NCBI RefSeq assembly: GCF_002024505.1 | Contig: NZ_CP019402.1 | Coordinates: 3,286,001-3,350,000 of the forward strand | Reading direction: 5' to 3' | Length of the DNA: 64,000 bases | Source: Plantibacter flavus | Lineage (GTDB): Bacteria; Actinomycetota; Actinomycetes; Actinomycetales; Microbacteriaceae | In this document: positions 35,175 to 43,835 of the stretch, in pieces | How positions within the stretch are numbered: position 1 is the first letter of the stretch | Layout of the letters: the number at the start of each line of letters is the position of its first letter | The notes under the pieces: generated by a model | What the model was told of the DNA's origin: nothing | The model's database searches: none | The model's input: only the letters and a program-made list of their open reading frames with translations | Translations under genes and position numbers: made by a program

Positions 35175-35801
35175 ATGGACCAACGCTACGACCCCGCGTT
35201 CCAGCGCGGACACACCGACGAGCGCACGCGCCCGAACGCCTCCGACACCGGCCGCCGCAGCCGCCTCGCCTCGCTCGAGGAGATCGCCCCGCAGCTCATC
35301 CAGCCGCCCACCGACGGTCGCCCCGTCCGCCCGCCGACCGACGACCGGTTCGACGACGGCCCGCGCGCCCGGCCGTCCCGCGGCATGCCCTCGCAGACCG
35401 ATCGTCGCATCCACCCGTTCGAAGCCCGGGCCGGCGACACCGCGGCGGTCGCCGATCAGCCTGGGGTGGCGGGTCCCGACGCGCAGCAGACCCAGCTCGA
35501 CCAGCAGCGATACGAGGAGTACCTCGACGCCGCCGACGCCCACCGGGTCCGCGCCGTCGTCTGGGAGCGAGGCCTCTGGATCGTCGGTGTCGTCCTCACC
35601 CTGGGCGGCGGCGTGGGGCTGTGGCAGTCGTTCACCCTGCTGTACCGCGGCTTCGTCGGCGACAGCGGCCCGACCGACAACTACCTCTGGATGCAGTTCC
35701 TCGGAGCACTCGCCCCGACCCTCATCACGATCGGCCTCGCCACCATCGTCGCGCTGCTGTTCAAGCGCATGCTCGACCACGACCGCAGGAGCCGACCATG
35801 A
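35175..35801 (+). CDS. Two-helix membrane protein of the MoxR operon
   Basis: A 208-residue protein: a ~120-residue hydrophilic N-terminal part rich in Arg, Asp and Pro (probably disordered), then two transmembrane helices (about 135-155 and 180-200). It ends with a short basic cytoplasmic tail (DHDRRSRP). ATG at 35175 has GGAGG seven bases upstream. Its stop overlaps the moxR start (ATGA), so it is the first gene of the MoxR / DUF58 / transglutaminase operon. Family not recognised. Confidence 0.75.
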   Translation: MDQRYDPAFQRGHTDERTRPNASDTGRRSRLASLEEIAPQLIQPPTDGRPVRPPTDDRFDDGPRARPSRGMPSQTDRRIHPFEARAGDTAAVADQPGVAGPDAQQTQLDQQRYEEYLDAADAHRVRAVVWERGLWIVGVVLTLGGGVGLWQSFTLLYRGFVGDSGPTDNYLWMQFLGALAPTLITIGLATIVALLFKRMLDHDRRSRP

Positions 35802-36841
35802 CCGAGCAGAGCAACACCAGCCGCGCCCCACGGGACACCGTCGCCGAACTGAAGCCGGCATTGAACGCCGAGGAGTTCCAGGTGCTGGCCGAGCGCATCC
35901 TCGACAACGTCGAGCGCGTCCTCGACGGCAAGCCGTTCGCCGCGCGGATGGCGCTCATCGTGATGCTCGCCGAGGGCCACCTGCTCATCGAGGACGTCCC
36001 CGGCGTCGGCAAGACCGTCCTCGCGAAGGCCCTCGCCGCGTCCGTCGGCAGCACCGTCCGCCGCATCCAGTTCACGCCCGACCTGCTCCCGTCGGACGTC
36101 ACCGGCGTCTCGATCTTCAACCAGGTCGACCGCGAGTTCGAGTTCAAGCCCGGCGCGGTGTTCGCGAACATCGTCATCGCCGACGAGATCAACCGCTCCT
36201 CGCCGAAGACCCAGTCGGCGTTGCTCGAGTCGATGGAAGAGCGTCAGGTGACGGTCGACGGCGAGACGCACGCCCTGCCGTCGCCGTTCACGGTCGTCGC
36301 CACACAGAACCCGCTCGAGATGGAGGGCACCTACGCTCTGCCGGAGGCCCAGCGCGACCGCTTCATGGCGCGCATCTCGATGGGATACCCGGACGCGTCC
36401 GCGGAGCTCGCGATGCTCCGCCAGCGCGACACGGTCAACCCGCTCGACACCATCGGTCCGGTCGCGTCACGCGGCGACGTCGAGCGCCTCATAGCCTGGG
36501 CCCGCGGCGTCTTCGTGTCGCCGATCGTCGAGCAGTACTGCGTCTCGCTCGTGCAGGCGACCCGTGTGCACCCCGAACTCCGCCTCGGCGCGAGCCCGCG
36601 TGCCACCCTGCAACTCGTCCGTGCGGCCAAGGTCCTCGCAGCGCTCGACGGCCGCGAGTTCGTCCTCCCCGACGACATCGACCAGCTGCTGGCACCGGTC
36701 CTCGCCCACCGGCTCATCCCCACCCGCCGCGCGGTGAGCGCCCACGACCGCTCGGGCGTCCAGGCGGTCTCCGAAGTGCTCGCCGAGCTGCTGGAGCGGA
36801 CACCCGTGCCGCACTCCGGTCGCACCGAGCTGAGGTCCTGA
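35798..36841 (+). CDS. MoxR-family AAA ATPase
   Basis: A 347-residue MoxR ATPase. Walker A 'EDVPGVGKT' (65-73), Walker B 'IVIADEINR' with the MoxR-type 'SSPKTQSALLESMEERQVT', sensor 1 'VVATQNPLEMEGTYALPEAQRDRF', and a C-terminal lid with 'GASPRATLQLVRAAKVLA'. MoxR proteins act as chaperones with von Willebrand or DUF58 partners, often for envelope or metal-cofactor assembly. Here the next genes encode exactly a DUF58 protein and a transglutaminase, the common cluster in Actinobacteria. ATGA overlap with the preceding gene fixes the start. Confidence 0.95.
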   Translation: MTEQSNTSRAPRDTVAELKPALNAEEFQVLAERILDNVERVLDGKPFAARMALIVMLAEGHLLIEDVPGVGKTVLAKALAASVGSTVRRIQFTPDLLPSDVTGVSIFNQVDREFEFKPGAVFANIVIADEINRSSPKTQSALLESMEERQVTVDGETHALPSPFTVVATQNPLEMEGTYALPEAQRDRFMARISMGYPDASAELAMLRQRDTVNPLDTIGPVASRGDVERLIAWARGVFVSPIVEQYCVSLVQATRVHPELRLGASPRATLQLVRAAKVLAALDGREFVLPDDIDQLLAPVLAHRLIPTRRAVSAHDRSGVQAVSEVLAELLERTPVPHSGRTELRS

Positions 36842-36903
36842 ACCGATGGCCCCGCACCGCGACCGCCGGATCGCCGTGATCCGGCACCGGAGGTTCTGAG
36901 CCC

Positions 36904-38298
36904 ATGAAGCGTCGCGTGCCGTTGACGAGACGCGCGGTCGGCGTGCTCGTCGCGGCCGGCGTGTGCCTCATCTTCGCGCGCGGGATCGGCTCTCCGGAGC
37001 TGCTCGCCGCCGCCGGACTGCTCGTCGCGCTCGTCGCCGCCAGCTTCGGCGCGGTCTACCTCGAACGGCCGTCGCTCCGGGTCGACCGCACCACCCGGCC
37101 CGACCTCGTCGCGGTCGGCGGGCGGATCGCCGTCGAGGTCACGATCGCCGAGACGAGCGCGCTCCCCCACGTCCACACGGAGTGGAAGGACCGTGTGCCG
37201 CCCGGACTCGCCGGCAGCGCCGAGGGCACCCTGCCGAGTACCGGCGTCGCGGGCATCGGATCGCGCCGGCGAACGGCCGAGTACACCGTGACGGCACTGC
37301 GTCGCGGAGAGCACGAGCTCGGCCCGCTCGGACTCACCGTGAGCGACCCGTTCGGACTCGTCGTCCGTCGGCGCGACGTCGGCGGGACGCATGCGGTCGT
37401 CGTCCTACCGGAGGTCGTGGTCCTGCCCGAGATCCCCGCGCTCACCGCCAGCCGCGACGGTTCCACGCGTCCGTCGTCGCTGCACGTCGGCGCTGGCGAG
37501 GACGACATCATCGCGCGCCCCTATCTGCCGGGAGACGCGATCCGCCGACTGCACTGGCGGGCGAGCGCGCACCACGGTGAGCTGATGGTGCGGCAGGAGG
37601 AGCAGCAGAACGACCCCGAGGCGACGGTCCTCCTCGACACCGCCGCGGCCCACTGGGCCTGGCCCGACGACGATCCGTCGTACCTGCCGGCGTTCGAGCA
37701 GGCCGTGTCGCTCGCGGCCTCGATCACCGCCCACCTCGTCGACGCCGACAACCGCGTCAACCTGGTCGGCGCCGGAACCGAGGAGCTCTCCCGGGAGATC
37801 AGTGCGAGATCCGCGGCCGGTGGCCTGCGGTCCAGCCCCGTCGGCGACATGGGCGACGCGCTCGCCCGCGGCGGGCAGCATCTCGAGGAGGACGATCTCG
37901 ATGCCGCGCTGCTCGACCTGGCCCTCCTGCGTCCGTCGGTCCGACCCGATCGGTTCCTCGACCTCTCACCCGTCATCGCCGCACGCCGGTCGCAGCCGGT
38001 CATCGCGATCCTCGGCGACGTGGAGGAGGGCGACCTCGGTGAACTGACCGCGGTCGCGCACCTCTCACCACTCCCCGTCGCACTGCTCCCGGCCGGCGGT
38101 CGGCGTCGGTCCATCGAGCTCCTGGAATCGGCCGGGTGGCGCTGCCACGTCGGCGAGCGCGGCGCATCGTTCCAGGCCCTGTGGTCCGGCACGAGCGGTC
38201 CGGTGACCACCACGCTGGCGCCGCAGTCTTCCGGCCGGGGCGGTCGTGGTGGTCGGGGTGGGCGCCAGGGTGCCGGAGGTGCGTATGTCCGTCGCTGA
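36904..38298 (+). CDS. DUF58 domain membrane protein
   Basis: A 464-residue protein with two N-terminal transmembrane helices (about 10-30 and 33-55), a beta-rich periplasm-like stretch and the DUF58 core 'DDIIARPYLPGDAIRRLHWRASAHHGELMVRQEE' (in parts; near residues 200-235), which contains the R-x-Y-x2-G-D-x3-R-x2-H-W signature. A von Willebrand-like region follows. The C-terminus is Gly/Arg-rich (GRGGRGGRGGRQGAGG), probably flexible. Its 3' end overlaps the next gene by 14 bases. Likely works with the MoxR ATPase; molecular role unknown. Confidence 0.9.
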   Translation: MKRRVPLTRRAVGVLVAAGVCLIFARGIGSPELLAAAGLLVALVAASFGAVYLERPSLRVDRTTRPDLVAVGGRIAVEVTIAETSALPHVHTEWKDRVPPGLAGSAEGTLPSTGVAGIGSRRRTAEYTVTALRRGEHELGPLGLTVSDPFGLVVRRRDVGGTHAVVVLPEVVVLPEIPALTASRDGSTRPSSLHVGAGEDDIIARPYLPGDAIRRLHWRASAHHGELMVRQEEQQNDPEATVLLDTAAAHWAWPDDDPSYLPAFEQAVSLAASITAHLVDADNRVNLVGAGTEELSREISARSAAGGLRSSPVGDMGDALARGGQHLEEDDLDAALLDLALLRPSVRPDRFLDLSPVIAARRSQPVIAILGDVEEGDLGELTAVAHLSPLPVALLPAGGRRRSIELLESAGWRCHVGERGASFQALWSGTSGPVTTTLAPQSSGRGGRGGRGGRQGAGGAYVRR

Positions 38299-40822
38299 GG
38301 ATCGCCGCGCGGCGGCCGCCGCCCGTGGCCGAGTGTCGTCTCGCGGAGGCGTGCCGGCGGGGGTCCGTCCTGGTGTCGGCTCGTCGAACCCACGGCGACC
38401 GTCCCTCGGCGGAACCAGTGGCGGCTCCTGGTCGGGAGGCGCCGGCGGACGCAGAGAGGACCCGCGCGACACCGCGAACGTCGGCGACCTGCGTCTGGGA
38501 CTCGCCGCCTTCCTGCTCCTCGCGACGGGTGGCCTCGGATTCGGGCGGGTGCTCGACGCGCTCGACTGGTGGTTCGTCACGAACCTCGTCATCGCGATCG
38601 TCCTCGCCACGGCGATCCTCCTCCGCCGCACGAGACTGCCGGCGGTGTTCGTGTGGCTCGGCGCCGGCATCGCATGGCTGCTGACGATCACGCTGTTCTT
38701 CGCCAGTGAGACGGCGATCATCGGCATCGTCCCGACCCCGACGACGCTCGGCGCCTTCGAGCGATTGCGTGACGCCGGGTTCCAGACCTTCCACGACGGC
38801 TCGGCCCCACTCGACACCGACGCCGGCGTGGTCTTCGTCATGGCCGCGGGCGGCAGCCTCGTCGCGCTGGCGGTCGCGTGGCTCGTGCTCGGCCGCCACG
38901 CACCGGTGCTCGCGGCCGTCCTCGTCTTCGCCGTGTACGCCGGGCCGACGGTCGCCGTGTCGTTCCCGCTCGATCCGTGGGTGTTCGCGCTCGTCGCCCT
39001 CTCCTTCCTCTGGCTGCTCCGCGAGGACGTCCGGCGCCGCGAGGTGCTGCGAGCGCTCGCCTCGGCCCGGGCTGCCGGCGACGGACGCGGCGCCGGACCG
39101 TCGGCGATGACCGGTGCCGGTCGCTTCGGAGGCCTCGGTCCGGCCGTCCTCGTCAGTGCCGTCGCGGTGGTCGTCGCGCTCCTCACACCGGCCGTGCTCC
39201 CGGACCTCGCCGTCCGGGACGTGACCGCCGGCGCCCGCGGGAGCGGTCCGTTCGTGAACGGCATCAACCCGCTCATCTCACTCGGCCAGAGTCTGCGGCG
39301 CCCCGCGAACACCACCGCGCTCGAGTACACGACCACCGCGGACGAACCGCCGTACCTCAAGGTCACCGATCTCAACGAGTTCACCGGCACCGTCTGGGGA
39401 CCGGACAACTCGGGCTACAACGACGGCAACACGCTCGACGCCTTCCCCGCGCCGGCCGGACTCAGCGAGGCGATCCCGGTGGAGACCTTCGAGACGACGG
39501 TCACGGTGGACTCGCTGTCGAGCCCGTGGCTGCCGTTGCCGTATCCGACGCAGCAGGTCGACGGGCTCCGCGGTGATTGGCGGTTCGAGGCCGCCGGGCT
39601 GACGGCGATGGCGGAGCGTGGATCCACCCGCGGGCAGACCTACACGGCGACGAGTACCGCGATCCTGCCGACCGCACAGCAGATGCGCGACGTCCCGCCG
39701 GTCGCCGACCCGGCGTCAGCCGCCCCCTATCTCGAGCTGCCCGACGACCTGCCGCAGATCATCCGTGACACCGCTGCGGACGTGACGGCGACCGCCTCCA
39801 CCGACTACGACCGCGCGATCGCCCTGCAGCGCTACTTCCGCAGCACCTTCGAGTACTCGGAGTCGGCACCCGTCGAGGAGGGCTTCGACGGCAGCGGCGC
39901 CGAGGTCATCGCGACGTTCCTGGAGCGCAAGGCCGGCTATTGCATCCACTTCTCGTCCGCGATGGCCGTGATGTCGCGCGTCCTCGGCATCCCCGCGCGC
40001 ATCGCCATCGGGTACCTGCCGGGCACGACGATCGACAACACCCCGGCGAACCGCGACACCTACATCGTCACCTCGGACCAGTTGCACGCCTGGCCGGAGC
40101 TGTACTTCGAGGGCGTGGGCTGGGTGCCGTTCGAGCCGACGGCCAGCCGCGGGGTCGTGACGCAGTTCAGCGACGCGAGCACGGCGACGCCCGGCAGCGG
40201 ATCGGTGAGTCCCGACAGCCGTCCGGCTCCGACCGCGGCGCCGACCCCCACCCCCACCGCGGACGCGCTCGGCGGACCGACCTCGACCCGGTCCGACGGG
40301 GCGTTCACCGCCGCCCTCGTCCCGCTCGCGATCCTGCTCGGCGTGCTCGTGCTGCTCGCCACCCCGTCGATCGCCCGGGGTCTCCGGCGTGCGGCCGGGC
40401 GTCGGCGTGCACTGGGCGACGGGACCTCGGCGGGCTGGGCCTGGGCGGAGTTCCTCGACACCGCCCGCGACCTCGGTTTCCCCGTGACGTCGGCGGAGTC
40501 ACCCCGTGGGTTCGCGTCGAGGCTGCGCGGGCAGTTCCGGATCGAGTCACCGGCCGTCGACCGGCTCGTGGCGGCGGTCGAGCGGGAGAGCTATGCGCCG
40601 AGTGCTGGAGAGCGACGCGACATCGGGGGCGATCCCCGGGTCGGTTCCTCGGCTGGTGGTGCGGCGAGCGCCGGTTCGGTCGACGCGGTGTTGGATGACG
40701 CGAAGGCGGCCCTGCGGTCGGCGAGTCAACCGCTCGAACGCGTGCTCGCGGCAGTCCTCCCCCGGTCGCTCGTGCTGCGGCGTGATCAACGGGTCGACTG
40801 GCGGCCGCCTGCCGCGAGCTGA
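38285..40822 (+). CDS. TgpA-like transmembrane transglutaminase
   Basis: An 845-residue protein. A ~65-residue Arg/Gly-rich tail precedes about seven transmembrane helices (roughly 75-310). A large extracytoplasmic part carries the transglutaminase/protease core with Cys553 in 'RKAGYCIHFSSAMAVMSR', His601 in 'SDQLHAWPELYF', and the following 'EGVGWVPFEPT'. A further helix (about 675-695) and a cytoplasmic C-terminal domain follow. Same architecture as the DUF3488/TgpA group. ATG at 38285 lies inside the end of the DUF58 gene; an upstream GTG is possible. The reaction (crosslinking or proteolysis of envelope proteins) is not proven for this group. Confidence 0.92.
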   Translation: MSVAEDRRAAAAARGRVSSRGGVPAGVRPGVGSSNPRRPSLGGTSGGSWSGGAGGRREDPRDTANVGDLRLGLAAFLLLATGGLGFGRVLDALDWWFVTNLVIAIVLATAILLRRTRLPAVFVWLGAGIAWLLTITLFFASETAIIGIVPTPTTLGAFERLRDAGFQTFHDGSAPLDTDAGVVFVMAAGGSLVALAVAWLVLGRHAPVLAAVLVFAVYAGPTVAVSFPLDPWVFALVALSFLWLLREDVRRREVLRALASARAAGDGRGAGPSAMTGAGRFGGLGPAVLVSAVAVVVALLTPAVLPDLAVRDVTAGARGSGPFVNGINPLISLGQSLRRPANTTALEYTTTADEPPYLKVTDLNEFTGTVWGPDNSGYNDGNTLDAFPAPAGLSEAIPVETFETTVTVDSLSSPWLPLPYPTQQVDGLRGDWRFEAAGLTAMAERGSTRGQTYTATSTAILPTAQQMRDVPPVADPASAAPYLELPDDLPQIIRDTAADVTATASTDYDRAIALQRYFRSTFEYSESAPVEEGFDGSGAEVIATFLERKAGYCIHFSSAMAVMSRVLGIPARIAIGYLPGTTIDNTPANRDTYIVTSDQLHAWPELYFEGVGWVPFEPTASRGVVTQFSDASTATPGSGSVSPDSRPAPTAAPTPTPTADALGGPTSTRSDGAFTAALVPLAILLGVLVLLATPSIARGLRRAAGRRRALGDGTSAGWAWAEFLDTARDLGFPVTSAESPRGFASRLRGQFRIESPAVDRLVAAVERESYAPSAGERRDIGGDPRVGSSAGGAASAGSVDAVLDDAKAALRSASQPLERVLAAVLPRSLVLRRDQRVDWRPPAAS

Positions 40823-40870
40823 CACGAGTGGTGCTCCGTGCCGGTGTGTTCGACCGCTCGCGTTCGTGGT

Positions 40871-40910
40871 CGGCCGGGCTCGGCCGGGCTCGGCCGGGCT
40901 CGGCCGGGCT
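40871..40910. repeat. Four perfect 10-bp tandem repeats
   Basis: CGGCCGGGCT repeated four times without change in the leader before tRNA-Ser. Perfect copies imply recent slippage. Together with flanking GC-rich sequence it may slow transcription coming from the transglutaminase gene. Confidence 0.8.
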
Positions 40911-40959
40911 CGGAGCGCGGCGGCGGGGCCGGGTGGCGCGCGGCGGTCCGGGAACCAGG

Positions 40960-40965
40960 TATGCT
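40960..40965 (+). promoter_or_regulatory. Possible -10 box of tRNA-Ser
   Basis: TATGCT 30 bases before the mature 5' end of the tRNA; the -35 region is not convincing. Confidence 0.3.
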
Positions 40966-40995
40966 GCTATCTGGCCGTTTTTCACAAACTGCCTT

Positions 40996-41083
40996 GGAGA
41001 ATTCGCCTAGTGGCCTATGGCGCACGCTTGGAAAGCGTGTTGGGTTAACGCCCTCGGGGGTTCGAATCCCCCATTCTCCGCCA
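40996..41083 (+). tRNA. tRNA-Ser (anticodon GGA)
   Basis: 88 nt with encoded CCA. Acceptor stem GGAGAAT pairs with ATTCTCC. The anticodon stem CACGC/GCGTG encloses the loop TTGGAAA, anticodon GGA. A long variable arm (TTGGGTTAACGCCCTC) is the class II feature of serine tRNAs, and the T arm GGGGGTTCGAATCCCCC is perfect. Reads UCC and UCU codons. Confidence 0.97.
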
Positions 41084-41093
41084 GCTGCACCAT

Positions 41094-41124
41094 GAACGCC
41101 CCGCCTCGTGCGGGGCGTTCTGCG
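41094..41124 (+). terminator. Terminator of tRNA-Ser
   Basis: Perfect 11-bp hairpin GAACGCCCCGC / GCGGGGCGTTC with a 5-base loop (41094-41120), 10 bases after the tRNA, followed by TGCGTTTG. Confidence 0.8.
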
Positions 41125-41160
41125 TTTGCGGGCCTCCCCAGCGACGTCTCTCCGTGGTGC

Positions 41161-41323
41161 CAGCGCGGTGCGCTGGCGTGAGCGCGGGTCACACGCGTGA
41201 GCGCGGGTCTCCGGAGGGGCGCGCTCAGGGCTACGACCCGCGCCCACGCCGAACTCGTTGGTTTCGTGTCAGCGCACCGCGCTGACGCCGAGTCCGCCCA
41301 ACTCACGTCAGCGCACCGCGCCG
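41161..41323. repeat. Family-2 palindromic repeat, copy A
   Basis: Nested inverted repeat: outer arms CAGCGCGGTGCGCTGG and GTCAGCGCACCGCGCTGAC; inner arms GTGAGCGCGGGTC (two tandem copies) and GACCCGCGCCCAC; loop around CTCCGGAGGGGCGCGCTC. A second copy of the outer right arm follows (TCAGCGCACCGCG at ~41309). It fills the gap between the tRNA terminator and the marR promoter. Confidence 0.85.
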
Positions 41324-41344
41324 AGCAGATCGATAATTCGATGG

Positions 41345-41379
41345 TTGACAGTTAGAACTCGAAGCGTTAGCGTTCTAAC
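41345..41379 (+). promoter_or_regulatory. marR promoter with embedded palindromic operator
   Basis: TTGACA (41345-41350), 17-bp spacer and TAGCGT (41368-41373), then 7 bases to the ATG, so transcription should begin at or next to the start codon. A perfect inverted repeat GTTAGAAC (41351-41358) / GTTCTAAC (41372-41379) spans the spacer and -10 box; the arm centres are 21 bp apart (two helical turns). This is the expected design of a MarR autorepression site. Confidence 0.72.
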
Positions 41380-41380
41380 C

Positions 41381-41824
41381 ATGGATGACGAGACGCCCGA
41401 TTTCAGCAGCACACTCCAACTGCTCCGCTGGATCGCGTGGGCACAACGCAAAGCCGGCGAAGACTGGATCCGCGCTCGCGAACTCACGCACGAGCAGGCC
41501 TTCGTCCTCGGGTACCTCGTCCAGCATCCAGGCTCCATCCAACGCGACATCGCCGAGGTGAGCCGGACGAGCGCCGCCAGCGTCTCGAGTCTTCTGCAGG
41601 GACTCGAACGCCGAGCGCTCGTGGAACGACGCGCCGAAGCGGGGAACGCCCGCACCAAGCGGGTCTTCGCCACGCAGCGCGGCACCGACCTGATCGCCGG
41701 GTTCGAGACCGCGATGGCCGAGGCCGACGACAGCATCCTCACCCCGTTGGACCAGAGCGAACGCGACACCCTGCACGCTCTGCTCACGAAGCTCACGGCG
41801 CACCTGCCGCAGCCGACCCGCTGA
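41381..41824 (+). CDS. MarR family transcriptional regulator
   Basis: A 147-residue winged-helix regulator: N-terminal dimerisation helix, then the MarR DNA-binding region 'LTHEQAFVLGYLVQHPGSIQRDIAEVSRTSAASVSSLLQGLERRALVERR'-like (residues 35-85; HTH around 55-75), the wing 'AGNARTKRVFATQRG', and a C-terminal dimer helix. It starts directly at the predicted transcription start with no ribosome binding site. The operator overlapping its promoter implies autorepression, released by a ligand. The next gene on the same strand is a MATE multidrug exporter, the usual partner for such a repressor. Confidence 0.9.
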   Translation: MDDETPDFSSTLQLLRWIAWAQRKAGEDWIRARELTHEQAFVLGYLVQHPGSIQRDIAEVSRTSAASVSSLLQGLERRALVERRAEAGNARTKRVFATQRGTDLIAGFETAMAEADDSILTPLDQSERDTLHALLTKLTAHLPQPTR

Positions 41825-42057
41825 TCACCGCTCGGGAACCCGAGCTCACTGACCACGCGCCGAGACCACTCGCCGCGTCATCCGCCGACCGCCGCACGCG
41901 ATGGCGACCGCGAATGCCACGACGGCGCTGTCCGTCGCGCCCGGACGCCTGCTGAGCCCGACCGCTCGGCCCGCGCCGGACGACCACCCCACCAACGAAC
42001 CCTCGCCGCGCCGGCGCTCATCGTCGCGCCCGGAACCTGCCCGAAACGGAGCCTGCC

Positions 42058-43626
42058 ATGCACCCCGAAGACCACATCGATCCCACAACCGGAACGCCCC
42101 TCCCCAGCAGCACCGCACCGTCGACGGCCACCGCGCCACCGACCGTCACCACAGCCTCGACCGACACCGCACCCTCGACCGACACCGCGACATCGGCCGA
42201 CAACGCACCATCGACCGCCGCCGACACGGTCGGCAGCAACCGCTGGTACCTCGCGACCGCCCCGATCATCCGGGCACTCATCCATCTGTGTGTCCCGATG
42301 GCGGCGGCCCTGGTCGTCAGCGCCGTCTACAACCTCATCAACGCGGGTGTCGTCGGCTCGCTGCACGACACCTCGCTCCTCGCCGCGATCACCCTCGGAG
42401 CCCCGATCCTCGGACTGATCATGGCGATCGGCGACCTGTTCGGCGTCGGCGGCGGCGCGCTCATCTCCAGGCTCCTGGGCGCCTCCGAACACGACCCGGC
42501 ACAGGCCGGAGACATCAAACGGGCCGCCTCCTTCTCCGTCTGGGGCGCGTTCCTGACGGGCGCCGTCCTGGGCGGGATCGGCCTCGTGTTCCTCGGCCCG
42601 CTCGTGTCGCTGCTCGGGGCGGACGCGGTCACCGCACCCGCGACCTCGGCGTTCATCGGCGTCATACTCGCGTTCGTCCCCGTCATGGCGACCGCGTTCT
42701 GCCTGGAACAGCTCGTGCGGGCCGAGGGTGCCGCCCGTCAGGTGATGATCGCCCTCATCGCGTCGGCCATGGCGAACCTCGTCCTCGATCTCGTCTTCAT
42801 CCTCGGGTTCGGCTGGGGCGTCGCCGGCGCGGCACTCGCGATGGGACTGGCGAACCTCGGCGTCCTCGTCTACTTCGTGGCGTGGCTGCAGCGCAACAGC
42901 GAGCACGTCAGCCTGGCACCGCGCTGGTTCACCCTGTCGCCGACGATCCTCAAGCCGGTCCTCGGTGTCGGGGTCAGCACGCTCCTGCAGTCGGGGTTCC
43001 TCATCGTCACCGCGCTCGTGTTGAACACGCTGGCCGCGGCCTACGGAGACGCCCCGCTGGCCGCCATGGGCGTCGCGGTCCGGATCGCCCAGGTGCCCGA
43101 GTTCCTGGTCATGGGCGTCACCTTCGGTGTGCTCCCGCTGCTCGCCTACGCGTTCGGCAAGGGCGACGGCGCGCGCCTCCGGTCGGCTCTCCGCGCCTCG
43201 GCACTCACCGTCGGCGGGATCTCGGTCCTCTTCGCCGGCGTCGTCCTCGTCCTGCGCGAACCGATCGTCTCCGCGTTCATCGCCGACCCCGCCGTCCTCG
43301 GTCTCGGCGTCACGATCCTCGTCGCCCAGCTCACCGCCATGATCGCCAACGGGTTCACCGGACTCATCACCTCGCTCTTCCAAGCGACCGGGCGAGCGCT
43401 CCCCGCGGCGGTCATGGCCGTCACCCAGGGCGTGTTGTTCGTCCCGATCGTCCTCCTCGGCAACCTGTGGTTCGGACTCGGTGGCATCGTCTGGTCGCTC
43501 ACCGTCACGGAGGTCATCGTCTTCCTGGTCGGTGTCCTGCTCTGGCTCGGCTCGCGACGCGCCATCGACCGCGGGCTCGCAGCCGGTTCGCCGGAGCGTG
43601 CCGAGGCCCAACTCGCCGACGCCTGA
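42058..43626 (+). CDS. MATE family efflux transporter
   Basis: A 522-residue transporter of the MATE family (Na+ or H+ antiport of drugs and other cationic compounds). A Thr/Ala/Ser-rich N-terminal tail of ~61 residues, encoded by short DNA repeats of the form ACCGACACCGC, precedes twelve membrane helices (first at about 68-90). The two six-helix halves are visible ('NLINAGVVGSLHDTS' and 'NTLAAAYGDAPLAAMGVAVRIAQ' are the equivalent helix 2 regions). The tail is unusual; translation may start closer to residue 60, but no better site was seen. Lies 233 bp after the marR gene on the same strand; drug specificity unknown. Confidence 0.9.
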   Translation: MHPEDHIDPTTGTPLPSSTAPSTATAPPTVTTASTDTAPSTDTATSADNAPSTAADTVGSNRWYLATAPIIRALIHLCVPMAAALVVSAVYNLINAGVVGSLHDTSLLAAITLGAPILGLIMAIGDLFGVGGGALISRLLGASEHDPAQAGDIKRAASFSVWGAFLTGAVLGGIGLVFLGPLVSLLGADAVTAPATSAFIGVILAFVPVMATAFCLEQLVRAEGAARQVMIALIASAMANLVLDLVFILGFGWGVAGAALAMGLANLGVLVYFVAWLQRNSEHVSLAPRWFTLSPTILKPVLGVGVSTLLQSGFLIVTALVLNTLAAAYGDAPLAAMGVAVRIAQVPEFLVMGVTFGVLPLLAYAFGKGDGARLRSALRASALTVGGISVLFAGVVLVLREPIVSAFIADPAVLGLGVTILVAQLTAMIANGFTGLITSLFQATGRALPAAVMAVTQGVLFVPIVLLGNLWFGLGGIVWSLTVTEVIVFLVGVLLWLGSRRAIDRGLAAGSPERAEAQLADA

Positions 43627-43634
43627 CGGACTGC

Positions 43635-43800
43635 CAGCGCGGTGCGCTGACGCGAGCGCGGGTCACACGCGTGGGCGCGGGTCTCCGAAGGGCCGCGCCC
43701 ACGTCCATGACCCGCGCTCGCGCCGATTGCAGCGATCTCACGTCGGCGCACCGCGCCGGCACCCACACCACCGCGCTCGGGTCGGCGCACCGCGCTGGCG
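43635..43800. repeat. Family-2 palindromic repeat, copy B
   Basis: Same plan as copy A: CAGCGCGGTGCGCTGACGCG and GCGCGGGTC on the left, GACCCGCGCTCGCGCC and two GTCGGCGCACCGCGC arms on the right. It starts 8 bases after the MATE stop and separates it from the convergent GNAT gene, so it probably works as a two-way terminator. Confidence 0.85.
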
Positions 43801-43835
43801 ACACCCCGCCGGGCGCGCGGGCCGTCTCGGGAGCA

